Source: Patagioenas fasciata
Lineage: Eukaryota > Chordata > Aves > Columbiformes > Columbidae
NCBI RefSeq assembly: GCF_037038585.1
Contig: NC_092526.1
Span: 6,472,001-6,536,000 of the forward strand
Direction: 5' to 3'
DNA: 64,000 nucleotides
Below are positions 1 to 13,964 of this stretch, in pieces. Below the pieces are notes generated by a model. That model searched no databases. It had not been told where the DNA came from and saw only the letters and a list, made by a program, of their open reading frames with translations. The position numbers were made by a program, and so were the translations under genes. Position 1 is the first letter of the stretch; each line of letters begins with the position of its first letter.

Positions 1-3000
1 TCAGGACTGTGCTCTGAGCAAACTATGGGGTCACCTGCACCACAGCCATCCAGGGGCCCTGCAAAGAGTATTGCAAATAAAGAGCTCAGGAGAGAGCTGT
101 CAGTAGGAAAACAGTGATCTATCAATAAACATCTAATCACATTAACAATTTAAAATACTTCAGTAAAGTATCTAAATAGCATCTATTAATTATTTATAAA
201 CAATACTGTTTGATTTCACAAATACACATGCATACATAGCTCTAGATATATACTTACATATACATATATATATGTACACATACACCTACACTCCTGTGTG
301 TATGCACATGCAAGTACATACAGACTCTCTGTTAAAGGCATGTGAAACTTGTGTGTCAGAAAAAGCACTTGTCCAAATTAAAAAAGTGTTTGCTGAGTAA
401 GCAGGATAAAATGTAGTTTTGCAAAATAGTTTGGTACAGGTGAATACATTCCCCAGTTAATGTACATGTATATATACGCACTACATTTCTGCAATAAGAA
501 GCCTATTAATCTGAGATGGGTACTGACATAGTCACAGCCACAGACTGTTCTCAAAAGATGTGCAAGTAGCAATCATTAAAAAGGATTTCTTTTATGACTA
601 GGTCACGTTATTTAAAAGCTGAAAGTGAATAACAGAGGTATGATCTTAGTGCATGTGTCTTTACCAGGGAGTATTGTGGTTCACCCCCAAAAAACCCAAC
701 TGTCCAAATCACAGCAAGGCTTTTGCTCACTATGATCTTCATTTTTCATTCTCTCGTCAGATTACACGATTTGACAGGGGTGATTAATTCACACTAAACC
801 ATTTACTCCAAGGGAGCCCAGCCCATTTCTTCCCCTCTGTGTATACCAATTGAAAACACTGATTCATAAAAAGTTTCTGTGTGCTTCACAGAAAAATAGC
901 ACATGAATGCATGAACAATGTAGTTTTCAGATACAAGACAGTAAAACTTTCCAGAGAAGGTTTTTGGCCTCTGAAGCCATTTAAACCTCATGGGGGGGGC
1001 TGAACCCACCATGTCATTCTGATTTAAAGAACTGGCTCGCATTCCCCAGACTACTCTGTTTCCACAGCCCTGTCCTTCCTGCCATTTGGAGAGGTTGGGT
1101 TTGCGATCACAGGCACTTGTTTGCAATCAGGATGAATGCTGACATTTGCAGCAGCTCCTTAAAACAGCAGGTGCCTTGAGAAGCAGAGTTTAAGTGTGAG
1201 GGAAAAGGTGCTAAAAGAGTTCGTAGCCCAGCACAAAAGAGATCACATCGACACTATGGAAACTACAGTGATTCTGTTTATAAGAAACTCAAGAATGATT
1301 TTCAACACAGGCTCTTAGGTTTATCAGAGCTTTTATGAGTTCCTACACAATGTTCCACCACCAATTTGAACTCCCTACAGGAGCTGAGATTTCCAGAAGT
1401 GAACAACAATGTTAATTCTGTTATGATTGAAGTACGCAATAGCTCCCGAATAAAAATAAAATAAACAAACAAAACAAACCACCACATTTTCCTCAGAGTT
1501 TAAAACACATATTTCTAGATTCCTATATTTCAATCTATGATTTCCTAGGAGGTGGTTAGTATTTTTTTCCTCTGGCTAAGTACAAAATGATATTAGCAGC
1601 TCTACCAGAAAGCTCTGATAATTAGTTTGACAATTAAAACCACAAATATTAAACTGCTGAGGGAAGATTACCCAGGTCCAGTAATTTGCAGTTTTGTTTA
1701 GCAGGGCAGGATGCTTAAGGGCATTAAACAAACAGCATAAAATGTTCTGTGTAATGGCAGTGACATTTTCAGCTATCATTATTATAAAAGACAACAAAAT
1801 ACATATTGTCAGCTAACATACCTGCAGCAGCCTGTGTCCTCAAAACATGTGTGCACAGAAGCCGTGTTTAGAATAATACCAGATATTTAGGGCATGAGTT
1901 CCTTTACTTTAGAAAATTCAAAGCCATACGCGAATCCTGAGTTTAACAGACAACTCTTTGGACTGTTGGGATCACAACAATGCTCTAAAATAAGTGGAGG
2001 AAAACTCCAAGGGCTGAAGAAAACCCATAGTCTTCTAGGGAAGCACCACATACCAAAATCCCTGGGTGCTCCCTTGCCAGCACCCATGCTGACATACCCA
2101 TAAAAACCAGTTCCAAACTGGTGTTTCGTTCCTTGGGCTTCCAGTTATTGAGAACTCCACGATCTGCACTATCTTTGCAACTGTTCCTTATGGCTCTCTA
2201 GGAGAAAGTAATTCAAACTGATAAAAGGAAAGAGGTGAGATGCAGTCAGCACCAGAATCCCACCTGCCAACAGCTCATCTACAAAGACAGCCTGACCAAC
2301 GGCTCCATCACGTTTGCCTCATGAAGAAATAATTTGCAAACAGCAGCAGAAGAAAGACTGCGGTTCCACGGGGGAAAAACAAAACAAGGAATTCAGCTAA
2401 GAACGTTGCACCTGAATGAAAAGATATTTCCTTTGTATTCTCCTTTGTATTCTCCATTTAGACAGAACTGGACAGTGTTGGACAGAAGCAAAGCACTTGG
2501 TTCAGTCTCCGAAGAAAGGAAAGCAGGTCTGGCTTCCCAGGTTACATTTTTACCCAAGTCAAAAAGGAACAGATATAATGTATTTTTAGTCTCTTATATG
2601 TGCTACAGGAATGTAGCAATTTGCAGTAACTAATGTTAGGGATCAAAAATGCTTTTACAATTACTGTTTGGGGTCCAGCTGTTCATTCCTTGACTCAGTC
2701 CCTCTTTCCTCTGGTATATCTGGCAATCTTTTTGCAGCACTTTTACTCTGCTGCTTGTTCTTCTTATACTGGCTTAATACACTTAGTTTCAGTCTGGTAG
2801 TACAAGGGTTTTTATGTTCTTTGCTAGTGCTCTTTCTTTAAGTAGTGGTCCACATCTTCTGCTGCGGTCAATCAGTGCATCTCCCTCCCAGCATCACAGC
2901 AGCACTTTGCTTCACTCAACCTAAGGATCTGGTCCTCGGTTCTTATCTGATATAAAGTAATCCTCACTAAGACCTTCCTCGGTTAATGAAAACAACCTCA

Positions 3001-5329
3001 TTTGTTTTGCGCTATGAGATCCAGTTTCTTAAGTATCAGCTCAGCCCCAGAGAAACAGTTAAGGAAGGAATTGGGGAAGAGACGTCAGAAACTCGAGGGA
3101 AAAAAAAAAAAAGAGGAATGAAAGAATAGAAAATGAAGTGTGAAAATAGCACAGACAAAGATATAAAGGGGCAAAGGCGGTGATGAGTCAGATGAGCTAG
3201 AAGAGAGAATATTATCTTGAAAAGAATTAGAGGGCATTAAAGATTGGGAAAGGAGTACATTTTAAAGTTTCCTTTCTCACTTCTGGTTTGGGAGATTTTT
3301 GGTTTGAAGAGAAAGAAAGAGATTAAGAGCAAGAAGAGGCAAATAATTAGCGAAAGTTAATTTATATCATAAACTAAAGTCAATCACCAACCCAACTAAC
3401 CAGCTCATAGTTCATTTGGAGTCCTTTATAAAACCACTGTATAATTAACAAGGGGCATTCAGGACTTAGATTTCAGTTACCTAACTCTTAATTACCCTTA
3501 TATTGACTATCTAGCTATGTAGCAGACCACTCTAATGTGAAAATACATACTGCCCTCTACTTTGGAGGCTCTACAGCAGCTGATGCAAGGCCAGCAGGAT
3601 ACCCCTCTTTGTGGGGCACATAGCCCTCCTGCTTTTCATCCAGCATTAACCTATTTAGACATAAATATAATCAGTTAAAGGTTTCATGTCTGCTTGTCAC
3701 GATATAGATTCCAGTTTGCAAAGACCAGGTTCTTTCTGCATGTGAGGTGCTGTACACACAGAAGTTGTATCAATTGGATGATCCAAGGTTGGCTAATAAT
3801 AATTGCAATAAGTTGGTGAAAAAGCATGCAATGCACAAGTAAAATTGTGCCTTTCTAGCACACCCTTTCTGTCCAGCACATACTCTCAAAATAAGAGTAT
3901 TCTGCTTCCTGAGAGTACTAAAATTTTCATAGGATGAGAACGGCAACATGCCAGCCATACGGACCAGGATGCCAAAGGTGAGAAAAAGAGAAACGGTAAT
4001 GGATTATAGACAGGAGGTGTGTGAAGAGCGATCCCTCCAGCCCCTGGTGGGATTTAAATCATAGTAACACGCTTGCTCAAAGGTAATAAACTCTCCAAAG
4101 CAGGCACTCTGCATTCCTTCATTAAGAATAATACTCTGAACACCTCAGGGACTATCTAGGACTAAGAAAACATTTATTAAAAAAATCTATATTAAACTAT
4201 GCAGACATCAGATTTTGTCCATTTTATAAGGAAAATAGAATTTTTTGAATGAAAATGAGAAGGATTCCAGCCTAAATAGACCAAGGTTTCAGTTCGGTAT
4301 CTCCATCACGAATAACAGTTAGAAAAAAAGCCTTTGCTTTTCACTTAGGGAAAATGAGGTATAGGCCTAAAAAGCAATTATTAGGGTCTCCAGCAAAATT
4401 CCAGACTCTGCTGTTGGGAACCCAAGGAAACAGTAACTTTATCTTGTGCATGTAAATGCTCGTGTTCATAATTCCAGAAGAAGAAAGAGGGAGTTCGGGT
4501 GGTTTATACATTTTCCCCCTTCATTTGCAAGAGGTAAATCCTTCATTCAGCTTTTTAAAATCCAGAGAGATTGTGAATATTCTCCTGAGCCCTCTGTCCC
4601 TGCTGTTTGTGATCACGAGAGACAGCAGGAGGGTTGGAATTCTCCGAGTTCTTCCAAGAGTGAAGGTGTTCCCTATTTGTTACAAAGGAGGCAAGGAAGC
4701 TGCCTTCCCACTATAATTTTCCTGCGCTGAACCCAGAGTTGCAGCACATCTGTGAAATGTTTATTTGTTACTAAAATTCATCCTCACAGGCAAGTTTGTT
4801 TGCTTGATGTGTCACATCAAAATACACATGTAAATTTAACTAGGAAAACTGGTACAAAATGTGCTGTAAAGCACAACCAAAGCAGGTAGCAGGCCCTGTT
4901 GAGCAGCATTCATTCACCCACAGTGGTTTCTTCTGTCTTTCATCTCCTACTGAAGGGACAGAAAGGATTTTTGGGAAAATTATTAGCACAGATGGATGTT
5001 TCCGTCTCTTCCCTTCCTGAATCTCTAACCGTGCTTGGTGAAGTGGTATTTCCAATAGGCCAAATCCCTATCCAAAGCGTCTTCTGCTGCCCTGGTGTCT
5101 CGTTTGTTTGGCCTTCACCTTGTTCCTTGCGTATCATTTCCGCGCTTGCCTTCTGCAACCTGCAGAACACTCACCCTCTTTGCTAAACCCTGGAGCAACC
5201 TGACATTTTCAGCTATGAAGGCAGACTTCAGATCCTTCTGCTCCTGAAACCGATACAGTTTTAGTGGTGTCATCTCCTTTTTTCCCCCCCGTCCTGATTT
5301 ATTTTCCTCATTGATTTCATTCCTCCCTC
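1..5329. other. No gene recognised
   Basis: AT-rich unique sequence. Open frames are short (up to 107 codons) and show no familiar domain or splice context. A(n)-rich runs occur near 1455-1480 and 3100. A weak CTCF-like site (minus, 3550-3563) misses the first two core bases. Confidence 0.7.
240..315. repeat. AT-rich (TATA/CA)n low-complexity tract
   Basis: Mixed ATATAC, ATATAT and ACACAT dinucleotide runs, imperfect throughout. Confidence 0.7.
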
Positions 5330-5410
5330 CGCCTCCATAGGACCTGCTTCTATACGGATGACACCCATGGTTCCAATAAATCCTCGATCACTTTGGTGCT
5401 TGCAAAGACA
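5330..5410 (+). mobile_element. Possible L2-type LINE relic with YxDD-like reverse-transcriptase motif
   Basis: TGCTTCTATACGGATGACACC (5345-5365) translates as CFYTDDT, close to the FYADDTQ catalytic motif of L2-type reverse transcriptases. The preceding pyrimidine-rich sequence is compatible. The flanks are too decayed to align by eye, so chance resemblance remains possible. Confidence 0.3.
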
Positions 5411-7811
5411 ATCACCTATTTGTCAGGATCACAAGCCACCTCCTCTATTAGAAATACAAACTCACATTTCAGGCAAACGAAGTCTCCTCGCCCTTCACGG
5501 TAGCACCAGCCGCACAATATCCTGTAGCAGCCACAATAACTGATCGTTCATTCTCCTTTCTTATCATTGACACAAAAATGTACTTACTGGAACTCCAACT
5601 CCTGATAGGGATATTCCTATTAACGACTCTATATTTATGGCTCAAATGTTTGCTGTTGCAGCATTTAAACCTGCTCCGTCTCTTCCTGCAGTAAGTCAGC
5701 AGACTCACTAAAGTAAAACTCAAATATTAGATCAAGGCCTCGTATCTCAGACAAAACTTTCACAGATCAGAGCTCGACTCCTAAGTTTGGTCATAGGAGA
5801 CCTGTTATCTTACTTGCACAAAATTAAACCTATCTCTAAAACAAAAGGTCAACATTTTAATCTGCAAAAATCCTATCGTTACCATCAAGAGTTGTGATTT
5901 TAGACTTGATGCGGGTTCCTTTGAATAATTCATAATTGATTTTATCATGAAAATTGATTTTTTCAAGGCTAGCATATGCTCTAAGAAGTATCTGCAATGA
6001 CTCAGATCAGAAATTCAAGGTCTTTATGTAAAAATTGCATGTAAGAATTAAAAAAACTACTATTGCAGTTGAACTCCAAAGAGAATTCAGACAAGCAGAA
6101 TGAACTCTGAGTTGAATTCATTTGAGCTGACACCTCCTCTCTTGCAAAAATAATTTTTGAAAGTATTCTATCCTCTTACTTCCACACTGTTAACTTGCAG
6201 AATGGTCATGTACCTTGTAAATCTCTATTAATTACAATCTACTTTAAATCACAGCAGTTTTGAGCCACCCAATTATCATTTTACCTCCTCATTATCAAAA
6301 TGTGCTACCTGTATCTTAATTTATTATTCACATACGTACTCTGAAACATTGCTTATTCCCTTTGGAAGTCATCACCTTCATTGGGATAAACTCATCCACG
6401 ATAGAAAACAGCTCTGTGAGCATTTGGTAATCCAGACCAGATTATTAGATTAGGACTGAACGTGCATTAGTATAATAAGACAAAAATCTATTCCAAACAG
6501 AGTGCAAATAAGCCCTACTTTAGAAAATAAATGAATGCAACTCATCTTTGAGTACACCATTCAATAGAAAATAAAGATGTTCTGCTGAGAAAACATGGAG
6601 GAGAATGTGATTTGTGGAATGGGCAGAGGTGCAGCAAGCATTACAACTTGCTCATCCTTTCCTCCTTTCTTTTTAATCGAATGATCTCTAAAAGCCAGCA
6701 TTCACATTTCCACTAATTATAAATACAAGTAAACCATCTGATTTATTTTCTTGTCATGCTGTGAGAAGATCCTACTGTGTTTTGGACACATTATATAAAC
6801 AGCGGTCCAACTTTTTAATTTTCCTGGAGTCTTTCTTCCATAAATTTATGCAACAAAAAGGCCTGGATCTTACTCTAAGCCTTTCCCCCATAACTATTTC
6901 TAGGGATTTTACTTCAGGATCTTTTGGTTCTATGCCATAATCTCTTCTGCCCCAAAGGGCCTCTTCAATTCTTTATCCTTGCTCAAGTTAATAGGGCTCA
7001 GAGGATTTAGCAGAATAATTCTTTGTCTCCAGGAAGGGCTCAATAGTTTCAAAGTGTGCTGACCCAACAATATGCCTTTATCCATTGACAAATTTCTTGC
7101 CCTTCTCCCTCTCTTACACCAACACACAAAATCCAGCTCAATCCTTTCCAAATCCTAGATCCATTCTTTGGTTTTACAAACTACCATGAAAGGCTTCAGA
7201 GCTGTAGTGTCTTTGGCTGAGGTACAAGACAGGGAATGGTCTCAGTTCCTCGACCCACCTCTTCAGTTCGGCATTGGGTTTGGAGATCTCCTCTTCCCAG
7301 GTCTTGAATTAATATCTTCATTTGATGATAGATGAAGTATGAAGATACCAGGAGAGAGTTTCACTCTAAATTTCTACTATGTGTCGCTTCTCCCAGTTAA
7401 AAGTCTGTAAGAACCCTCAGTTGGAGCAGCTTCCCTCAGGTAACCAGTCTGAAGAGATAAGAAACGCCTTCATCACCCAGGAAAAATAAACATTCTAGAA
7501 CTGGACGTCATCATTCACAATGCAACGTCTTCCCAGCCGCTACTTTCTATGGGTCGCTGTGCTGACCTGCGATATAGATCTGAAAGAAAGCAGAAAGGCT
7601 TGGACACTTTGAGCAAACAAACATATATGTTTGAACAAGTGTTTGTTTAAGAGGAGCCAATGACATGTCTCCCTTGCAGCTGATGCACAAGCTGGCTTTG
7701 ATCCGGCTGTCTTGTAGACCCAAGCTGGCTACTCCAATAGCAAGCTGCTCAGTACAAGCTGCAAGATCCACCAGAAAGCAAGATAAACTACCCTGCGTGG
7801 AGCTGTTTTCA
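5411..7811. other. No gene recognised
   Basis: AT-rich unique sequence. Nothing identifiable beyond possible continued decay of the LINE relic to about 5.7 kb. Confidence 0.7.
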
Positions 7812-8290
7812 AAGAATCACAGAATGTCAGAGATTGTAAGGGACCTCAAAAGCTCATCCAGTCCAATCCACCCGCTGGAGCAGGAACACCCAGCTGAGGT
7901 TACACAGGAAGGTGTCCAGGTGGGTTTGAATGTCTGCAGAGAAGGAGACTCCACAACCCCCCTGGGCAGCCTGGGCCAGGCTCTGTCACCCTCACTGAGA
8001 AGAAGTTTCTTCTCAAATTTAAGTGGAACCTATTGTGTTCCAGTTTGTACCCATTACCCCTTGTCATATCACTGGTTGTCACCGAGAAGAGCCTGGCTCC
8101 ATCCTCCTGACACTCACCCTTTATAGATCTGTAGACATTAATGAGGTCACCCCTCAGTCTCCTCTTCTCCAAGCTCCAGAGCCCCAGCTCCCTCAGCCTT
8201 TCCTCATAAGGCAGATGCTCCACTCCCTTCAGCATCTTTGTTGCCCTGTGCTGGACTCTCTCCAGCAGTTTTCTCTTGAACCCATCCAAA
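7812..8290 (-). mobile_element. CR1 LINE, 3' end (truncated)
   Basis: Reading on the minus strand, the sequence encodes the C-terminal part of CR1 ORF2 in one frame (8289-7900). It includes [39 protein letters not shown] and a [20 protein letters not shown] block, and then runs into the CR1 3' tail. The tail is seen on the plus strand as AATCACAGAAT at 7814-7824. The element lacks the endonuclease and most of the reverse transcriptase, as is usual for 5'-truncated bird CR1. The fairly intact frame suggests it is not among the oldest copies here. Confidence 0.93.
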
Positions 8291-9351
8291 GGCTTTGCTA
8301 GGACCTCCCGGCTGCCTGTCCTGCTGAGCTTCCAGAGTTCAGACTCATTCGTATCTTACCCAGCACTGAAAACAGGAGGCTTGAAGATCTGATGTGACTT
8401 CAGTGCAGACATATTCTCCATTTTCCTGGAATCCCTGTTAGCCAGCCAGGCTGCTTGTCTAATCTTTATGTATTTTGTAAAATTCTCTGTGCTTTGCAGC
8501 TTCATTCGGATGGATCAGACTCTTCTGTTCTGCTGTTCCTTACAAGGAAACTGAAACCAATATTTCAACTGCCAATTAAACATTGTGAAAAGATAGGTTA
8601 ATCTCAACGGATCTCCAAGTTGACAAAGTCATTGTTTAATGTGTTTATATCTAAAGCTAAAAGAAATTTGATAACAGCAATAAGGCCGTTCCAAGAATAC
8701 TGTTACCATGAAATAATTACATCCCAACAGGATTAGAGGTAATCAGCCGCGCTGTGTCTCAGAGCACCCCAGGGGGTGTTTATCTTACCCTAACAACACC
8801 ACCCATTGAGTTTCATTGCTTAAATGTGTTCTGATAAAATAACAAACTTTTAAAGCTTGTGTAGCTGTTTGTGTCAGCAGAGGAGCAAGAAAATTATAGT
8901 CATAGTATATTTGCTTTTCTCAGTAACTTTGTATTTTTAAAAAATTAAATCCCATTGGAAATTCACAAACATATTCGATACAAAAATATGTTCAGCATTT
9001 AGATTGCAACATAAATAATCAGAATTAGGACATTCAAATTTATCTTGGCAGGTTATACTTTCTTCACGCTGCTGTGACTTTGATTTGTGTCACCATTTTA
9101 GTGTTATTTAAATATGGAATTTTACTTACTGCGTTTATGAATTGCAAGAATGAAAGAAAATAAAGAACTGTTTCATACAAGATTATGGGCCACACAGATT
9201 ATTTATTTACTTAAATGACCAAAAGGTAAAGTAATAAATCTTATTCTCTCAAATAAATGAAACTATTATGCCTGATTGAATGTATTTATTTATACTAATA
9301 AAAAATAATCTCTCCACAGGTGTTACTTCGCTATTATTTGTTATTTGCTGT
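8291..9351. other. No gene; unique sequence between two CR1 copies
   Basis: AT-rich, with no frame of interest. The two CR1 copies on either side have opposite orientation and are separate insertions. Confidence 0.7.
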
Positions 9352-9796
9352 CAGCGTGTTAGGGCTATGAAGAAGATGAGGGGCCTGGAGCACCTGTCTT
9401 ATGAGGAGAGACTGAGAGCGCTGGGTCTGTTCAGCTGGAGAAGAGAAGCTGAGAGGAGATCTCATCAATGTTTATAAATATCTCAAGGGTGGGTGTCAAG
9501 AGGATGGACCAGACTCCTTTCAGTGGTGCCCAATGACAGGATGAGGGGCAACGGGCACAGACTGAAGCACAGGAGGTTCCATCTGAAGTTGAGGAGAAAC
9601 TTCTTTCCTGTGAGGTGCCAGAGCCTGGACCAGGCTGCCCAGAGAGGCTGCGGGGTCTCCTTCTCTGGAGACATTCAAACCCGCCTGGACACCTTCCTGT
9701 GTGATCTGCTCTGGTGAACCTGCTTTAGCAGGTGGGTTGGACTGGATGATCTCCAGAGGTCCCTTCCAACCCCAACCACTCTGTGATTCTGTAATT
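9352..9796 (+). mobile_element. CR1 LINE, 3' end (truncated, frameshifted)
   Basis: The ORF2 C-terminus is recognisable but broken into two frames: GLEHLSYEERLRALGLFSW near 9385-9440, then HRRFHLKLRRNFFPVR near 9560-9615. The typical tail, with 'ggttggactggatgatctcc' followed by CTCTGTGATTCTGTA, ends near 9793. It is in the opposite orientation to the CR1 copy at 7.8-8.3 kb, about 1 kb upstream. Confidence 0.93.
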
Positions 9797-12279
9797 GCAG
9801 GTAAGTGTTATTGTCTATCACTTATTTACAGACACATGATCAAACTAAATTGTCACAATTCCTTTATTACTTCAATATGACATTGGCATTTGGGTTGGCA
9901 GCCTAAACTCAAGGAAAAAAACCCAGCTTATTCTGAGCACATGAGAAGCCTTGGAATTGTAGAGGCACACAGGGCGCAAACAATAAATTACAGATGAAAA
10001 GAGATTTATCAAGAGCAGCTACTACTCAGAGAAAGATCATGGTTTGGTCTTCTTGACCTTCCTGAAGACTGGCTTTCTAGCTTATTACTAAGAATTTTAA
10101 AGACTACAATAAATGGTTGACTCAGCTATTCCAGAAATGAATTATGCAGACTATAAAGGGAACTTAGCTGACCTTATATACTACCAGCTTCTGAATGAGT
10201 ATTTTGCTTTGAATTAAAAGTCAAAGGGAAATTAAAATGGTTATCTTTATGACTGCTTTAAGGAATTTTAAATCCATAACTGAAAAAAATATAAAAATTT
10301 GCATTTTTATAGCACATTACTCAAGAATCCCCAAAACAGCTAATGTAAGGGATCCCCATTTTACAGATAAGAAAACTGAGGCACGGAGACAATAAAGAAC
10401 AAGGCCAACCAGAAAACTGACTTTAACAAACAGAATCTTCTTCCATTAATGCATCCAAAGATCATGTTCCATTAGTAACTACTACACCATGTCATTTTTA
10501 CACTAATTTCCACTAGAAAAACTCGTCTTTCAAGAGCACCAGTATTTCTATATTCAAGAAGCCAAACTGGGAATAAATAATGAGACCATAATTCTCCCAT
10601 ATGCCCTATCTTCTTTCTTAGGACTCCTCTGAATTCATCTATTTTCTGTTCATACTGAGAACATCTAAATGAAGGTGTTAATGCTCTGTGTTTGAAGAGA
10701 ATCAAAGCTGAAATCAAAGAGCAAAATGTCTTACTGCGAAGGCATCTTTCAATTTGTTCTCTGCCATTTTGCAGATAAAGAAATAAAAGCCTCTGCCCTA
10801 CCAAGAGGGCTTTGTTTTAACTCTTCATCACACAGGCTTCGAAATCTACTGTCATAACCTCTCCAAAAGTCCTTCTACAGTTGGCCAAAATCAATTATTA
10901 TATTGGAAGTTTCCAGACAAATATATGTTTATATTAATTCTGAAAACTGTATTTTGAGAGACAATCACTGCTATTTAAATCTCACAGTGGAACTAGCATA
11001 TACACATGAAATGAAGAAAATATTTTGCTTTACCTATTTGTTTTTTCTAATGCTTGTAACTGCAACAACATCTGAAATTAACAGCTATTTTGGGCATTGG
11101 ATGCTTTTCATCAAATTGCAGTTAGTAGAAATACTTTCCCTAGTGATCTTCAAAACTCTGATATACATGTCATAAAAATCTATTCAGAATTCAATATCCA
11201 CATTAGTAGTGGTGCTGGTTGGGAATACATCTTTCCGACAAGGACTCAAAACACGTAAAGGATGACTGGATGAGAACGATTTCCTTTCTGTGAGGCACAA
11301 CAGGAGAGGCCTCAGTCTGTTTCATATCTCCTTGCAAGAAGCACAATGCCAGAAATAAGAAATCAAACAAAGAAAAGGAAAAAAAAGCCAGTGTAATTAG
11401 GTACTTGGAAATCCCTTGCAAGGGCTGGAAATCCTTGGTGCCCAAAGACAAACGGAGTGGTTGGAAGGGCTTTGAGCCCTGGACACTTGTGGGTTCCACA
11501 ACTTCTTTGAGTCACACCAGCAGGTCAGAAATAGAGGATGAACTAAGGAAGATATCAGAGAGTCAAAATCCCACCTTCTGCTGTTGTAAGTACCCATGTT
11601 GAACCAGCCAACCTCTATCTCACACTGACTGTAGTCTGTTCCCTTACTGCTCCCACTGGAGTATCCTGCTGTTGTTATTACTCTATATTCAGTGTATTGA
11701 GCTGATCCTTCTTTGTTTTAACAGTACTTCTCACCTTTGGGCCTCCCTATCAACTACAACAACGTCTGCTCAAGCCTCTGCCCATGCCAGGGCTCCATGA
11801 CATTCTTCTAACTCACCTGCTTGCCCATCCAAGCTTCTGATCTGCCTCACACTATCTGCATGTCCTTCTTTATCCCTCTCCTGGAGCCATAACTATGCAG
11901 CAGCCCCTCCTTCTCAGTACAAGCCTGGGAGAGTTTCATTTTTGCCAGCCCCATTGCTTCCCAGTTGATCATGTTCCTTTCTAAATTATTTAAGCTTCCT
12001 GTCTACAACAGCTCATAGCTGTTTTCCAGCCTCAAACTAGACCCAGTCCAATCTAGTTTTTAGCTACCATTGACTTAGTCTTAATGTATTTTCTAAAACT
12101 TGCATCAGTTTCCATTCTTCTATTGTTTTGTTTGTGAACGACTTCCTCCTGCAATCAGTATCTCACTTTTTTTTCTTTCTTGATTCCCCTGTGACCCTGT
12201 CACCTCCTGATTTTCATCCCTTGTCCTTCACTTTTTAACTGAGCCTTTCAATCCCTCTTCCAGCTTCCTAGGTGGTTGT
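9797..12279. other. No gene recognised (contains the 10.34 kb MIR relic)
   Basis: The frame at 10472-10804 (minus, 110 codons) shows no domain. From about 11640 the sequence becomes pyrimidine-rich and may be the decayed upstream part of the L2/L3-like relic. Confidence 0.65.
10340..10410 (-). mobile_element. MIR-like (amniote CORE-SINE) relic
   Basis: CCCCATTTTACAGATAAGAA followed by AACTGAGGCACGGAGAC (10354-10390) matches the reverse complement of the MIR segment 'gtctccgtgcctcagtttcttatctgtaaaatgggg'. MIR-type relics are known across amniotes, including birds, at low copy number. Confidence 0.75.
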
Positions 12280-12620
12280 GCAGACCTGCATCCATTCTCA
12301 CCATTTTATACTCGTAGTTTGCTATCTGTGTGAATGACACCATCAAAACCACAAACTCAGTGATCACCTTCAGGATAATGTTTCACAGAACTGCTGCTCT
12401 GCTCAGGTAAGTCTACCAAGGTTCTATCTCTCTGACATCATCTACGTGCCAAGCAGCCAAAGGCCGAGAAGTTTTCAAGTCAGCCCCACAGGATCCTTCC
12501 TTCCAACACGGACACAAGCAGCATCCTCATGTGCTCAGCACACATGCGTTGTCTTTGACTCAAACTTTACTCCAGCTTCACACATCCAGGCTGATTCCAG
12601 GAGGTCCTTTCTCTTATCTG
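12280..12620 (+). mobile_element. Ancient LINE relic of the L2/L3 (CR1-superfamily) type
   Basis: The frame starting at 12446 contains CVVFDSNFTPASHIQADSRR (about 12545-12604). This matches the reverse-transcriptase thumb pattern 'LGV.FDS.L.F..HIQ' of L2/L3/CR1-type LINEs. Upstream (12310-12350), CTATCTGTGTGAATGACACC resembles a decayed YADDT active-site stretch. The pyrimidine-rich 11.65-12.7 kb region may be the same element further decayed. No intact frame covers the domain. Confidence 0.5.
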
Positions 12621-13964
12621 AAGGCTTTCTTGTGCATCCATGTGATCGGGCTTTCATCTGGGATCCCAGCTGCTCAATAAAATAAGATGATGCTCTGGAC
12701 CGGTGTAACTCTTCACGTTATCATTGTCTGAGGACGAGAAGCACCAACTTCAGACAGTCTTAGTGAAGGAGAGCCACACATTTCTTTAAGGTATATATTT
12801 CATTTGTACATAATACAACTTGTCAGATCGAGAGATGCTGCAGACTCCTAAATGTTTTCTCTGCCAAGACATTTGAAAGCTGCATCTTGTTACCAGGACT
12901 TTATTTTAGTGTCTTATCTCTTGCTAGATATTTCTTCACAGGATGCAAAGAAATGAAGCTTTGAGAAGGAAAATACACAGACTCCCTAAACTCAAAAGCT
13001 TCCCAAAAGATTCCACAACTGTAAACAGCAATAGCGGCTACTTTTTTTCCTCCTGATTTTATCTGATTTTATCTCTTTCCAGTGCTCACTGCCTATATTT
13101 TCCCTCTCAAAATAGCAAAATTTGTTTTGGTGGAAAGAAACACTTAGAACTGCTGTTAACATTTCTTCAGTATGCTAATGAACTTAATAAGCTCCCGTGA
13201 CGCTTCTTACAACGTAGAGAAACCTTCAAAAATATTAAAGCGACTCTGTTTACTCCAGCAGTAAGGAGCATTCCAGATGACTGGTGCGATACATCAATAT
13301 TTCACGTGTTCTCTTAATGCTGGAGAGGAACTCACAAGAGGAAACAATTACTCACTTTGAAGCTCTCAAATATTGTTGAACGTGACTCAATTATGATATT
13401 CCGCCTGTACATTAATTTTTTTGTTTCACCTGAAATATCACTTGATTGATGATGAAACCATATTTTCTCACCCAGTTCTAATTCCATTTATACTGTGCTT
13501 ACAGGTTCCCTATAATTCAGTGGAAGTTTCAGTTTGACACTGTTTCTCTGACACCAAAACCAGCTCCACAACTAACAGAGTCCCCAGATATAGGGTCCTT
13601 ATGAGTATTTTTCCTATGGAGGATGTGTCCAGACCTTAGGAAATATAATTTCAAACTACAACAACAAAAAAGCAAGTTAGAGAAATTATTAAAGTAAAAT
13701 CATAAATATTCTGATGCCTTATTTTCAAAAAGCAACCTTAATTATAAATCATGTGATACATACAATTTTATAATGTATGCATGAGTAACTCCATACTCAT
13801 TACATATACATCATATATTATACATTCATGATATTAACCACATATAATTGTCTGAACTGTTGCTAGCATTACAGAAGTAATTATTTGAGGTAAGATTTCA
13901 GCTGAAATTACCCTGTTGTCACTACCAGAGTGACAGACAGGGCTTGGCCACACTCAGCATGTGC

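Noticed and set aside
3550..3563. CTCF-like core on the minus strand
   Set aside because: The first two core cytosines are adenines, so it is too weak to list.
7665..8126. 153-codon plus-strand frame
   Set aside because: It is the antisense of the CR1 3' end.
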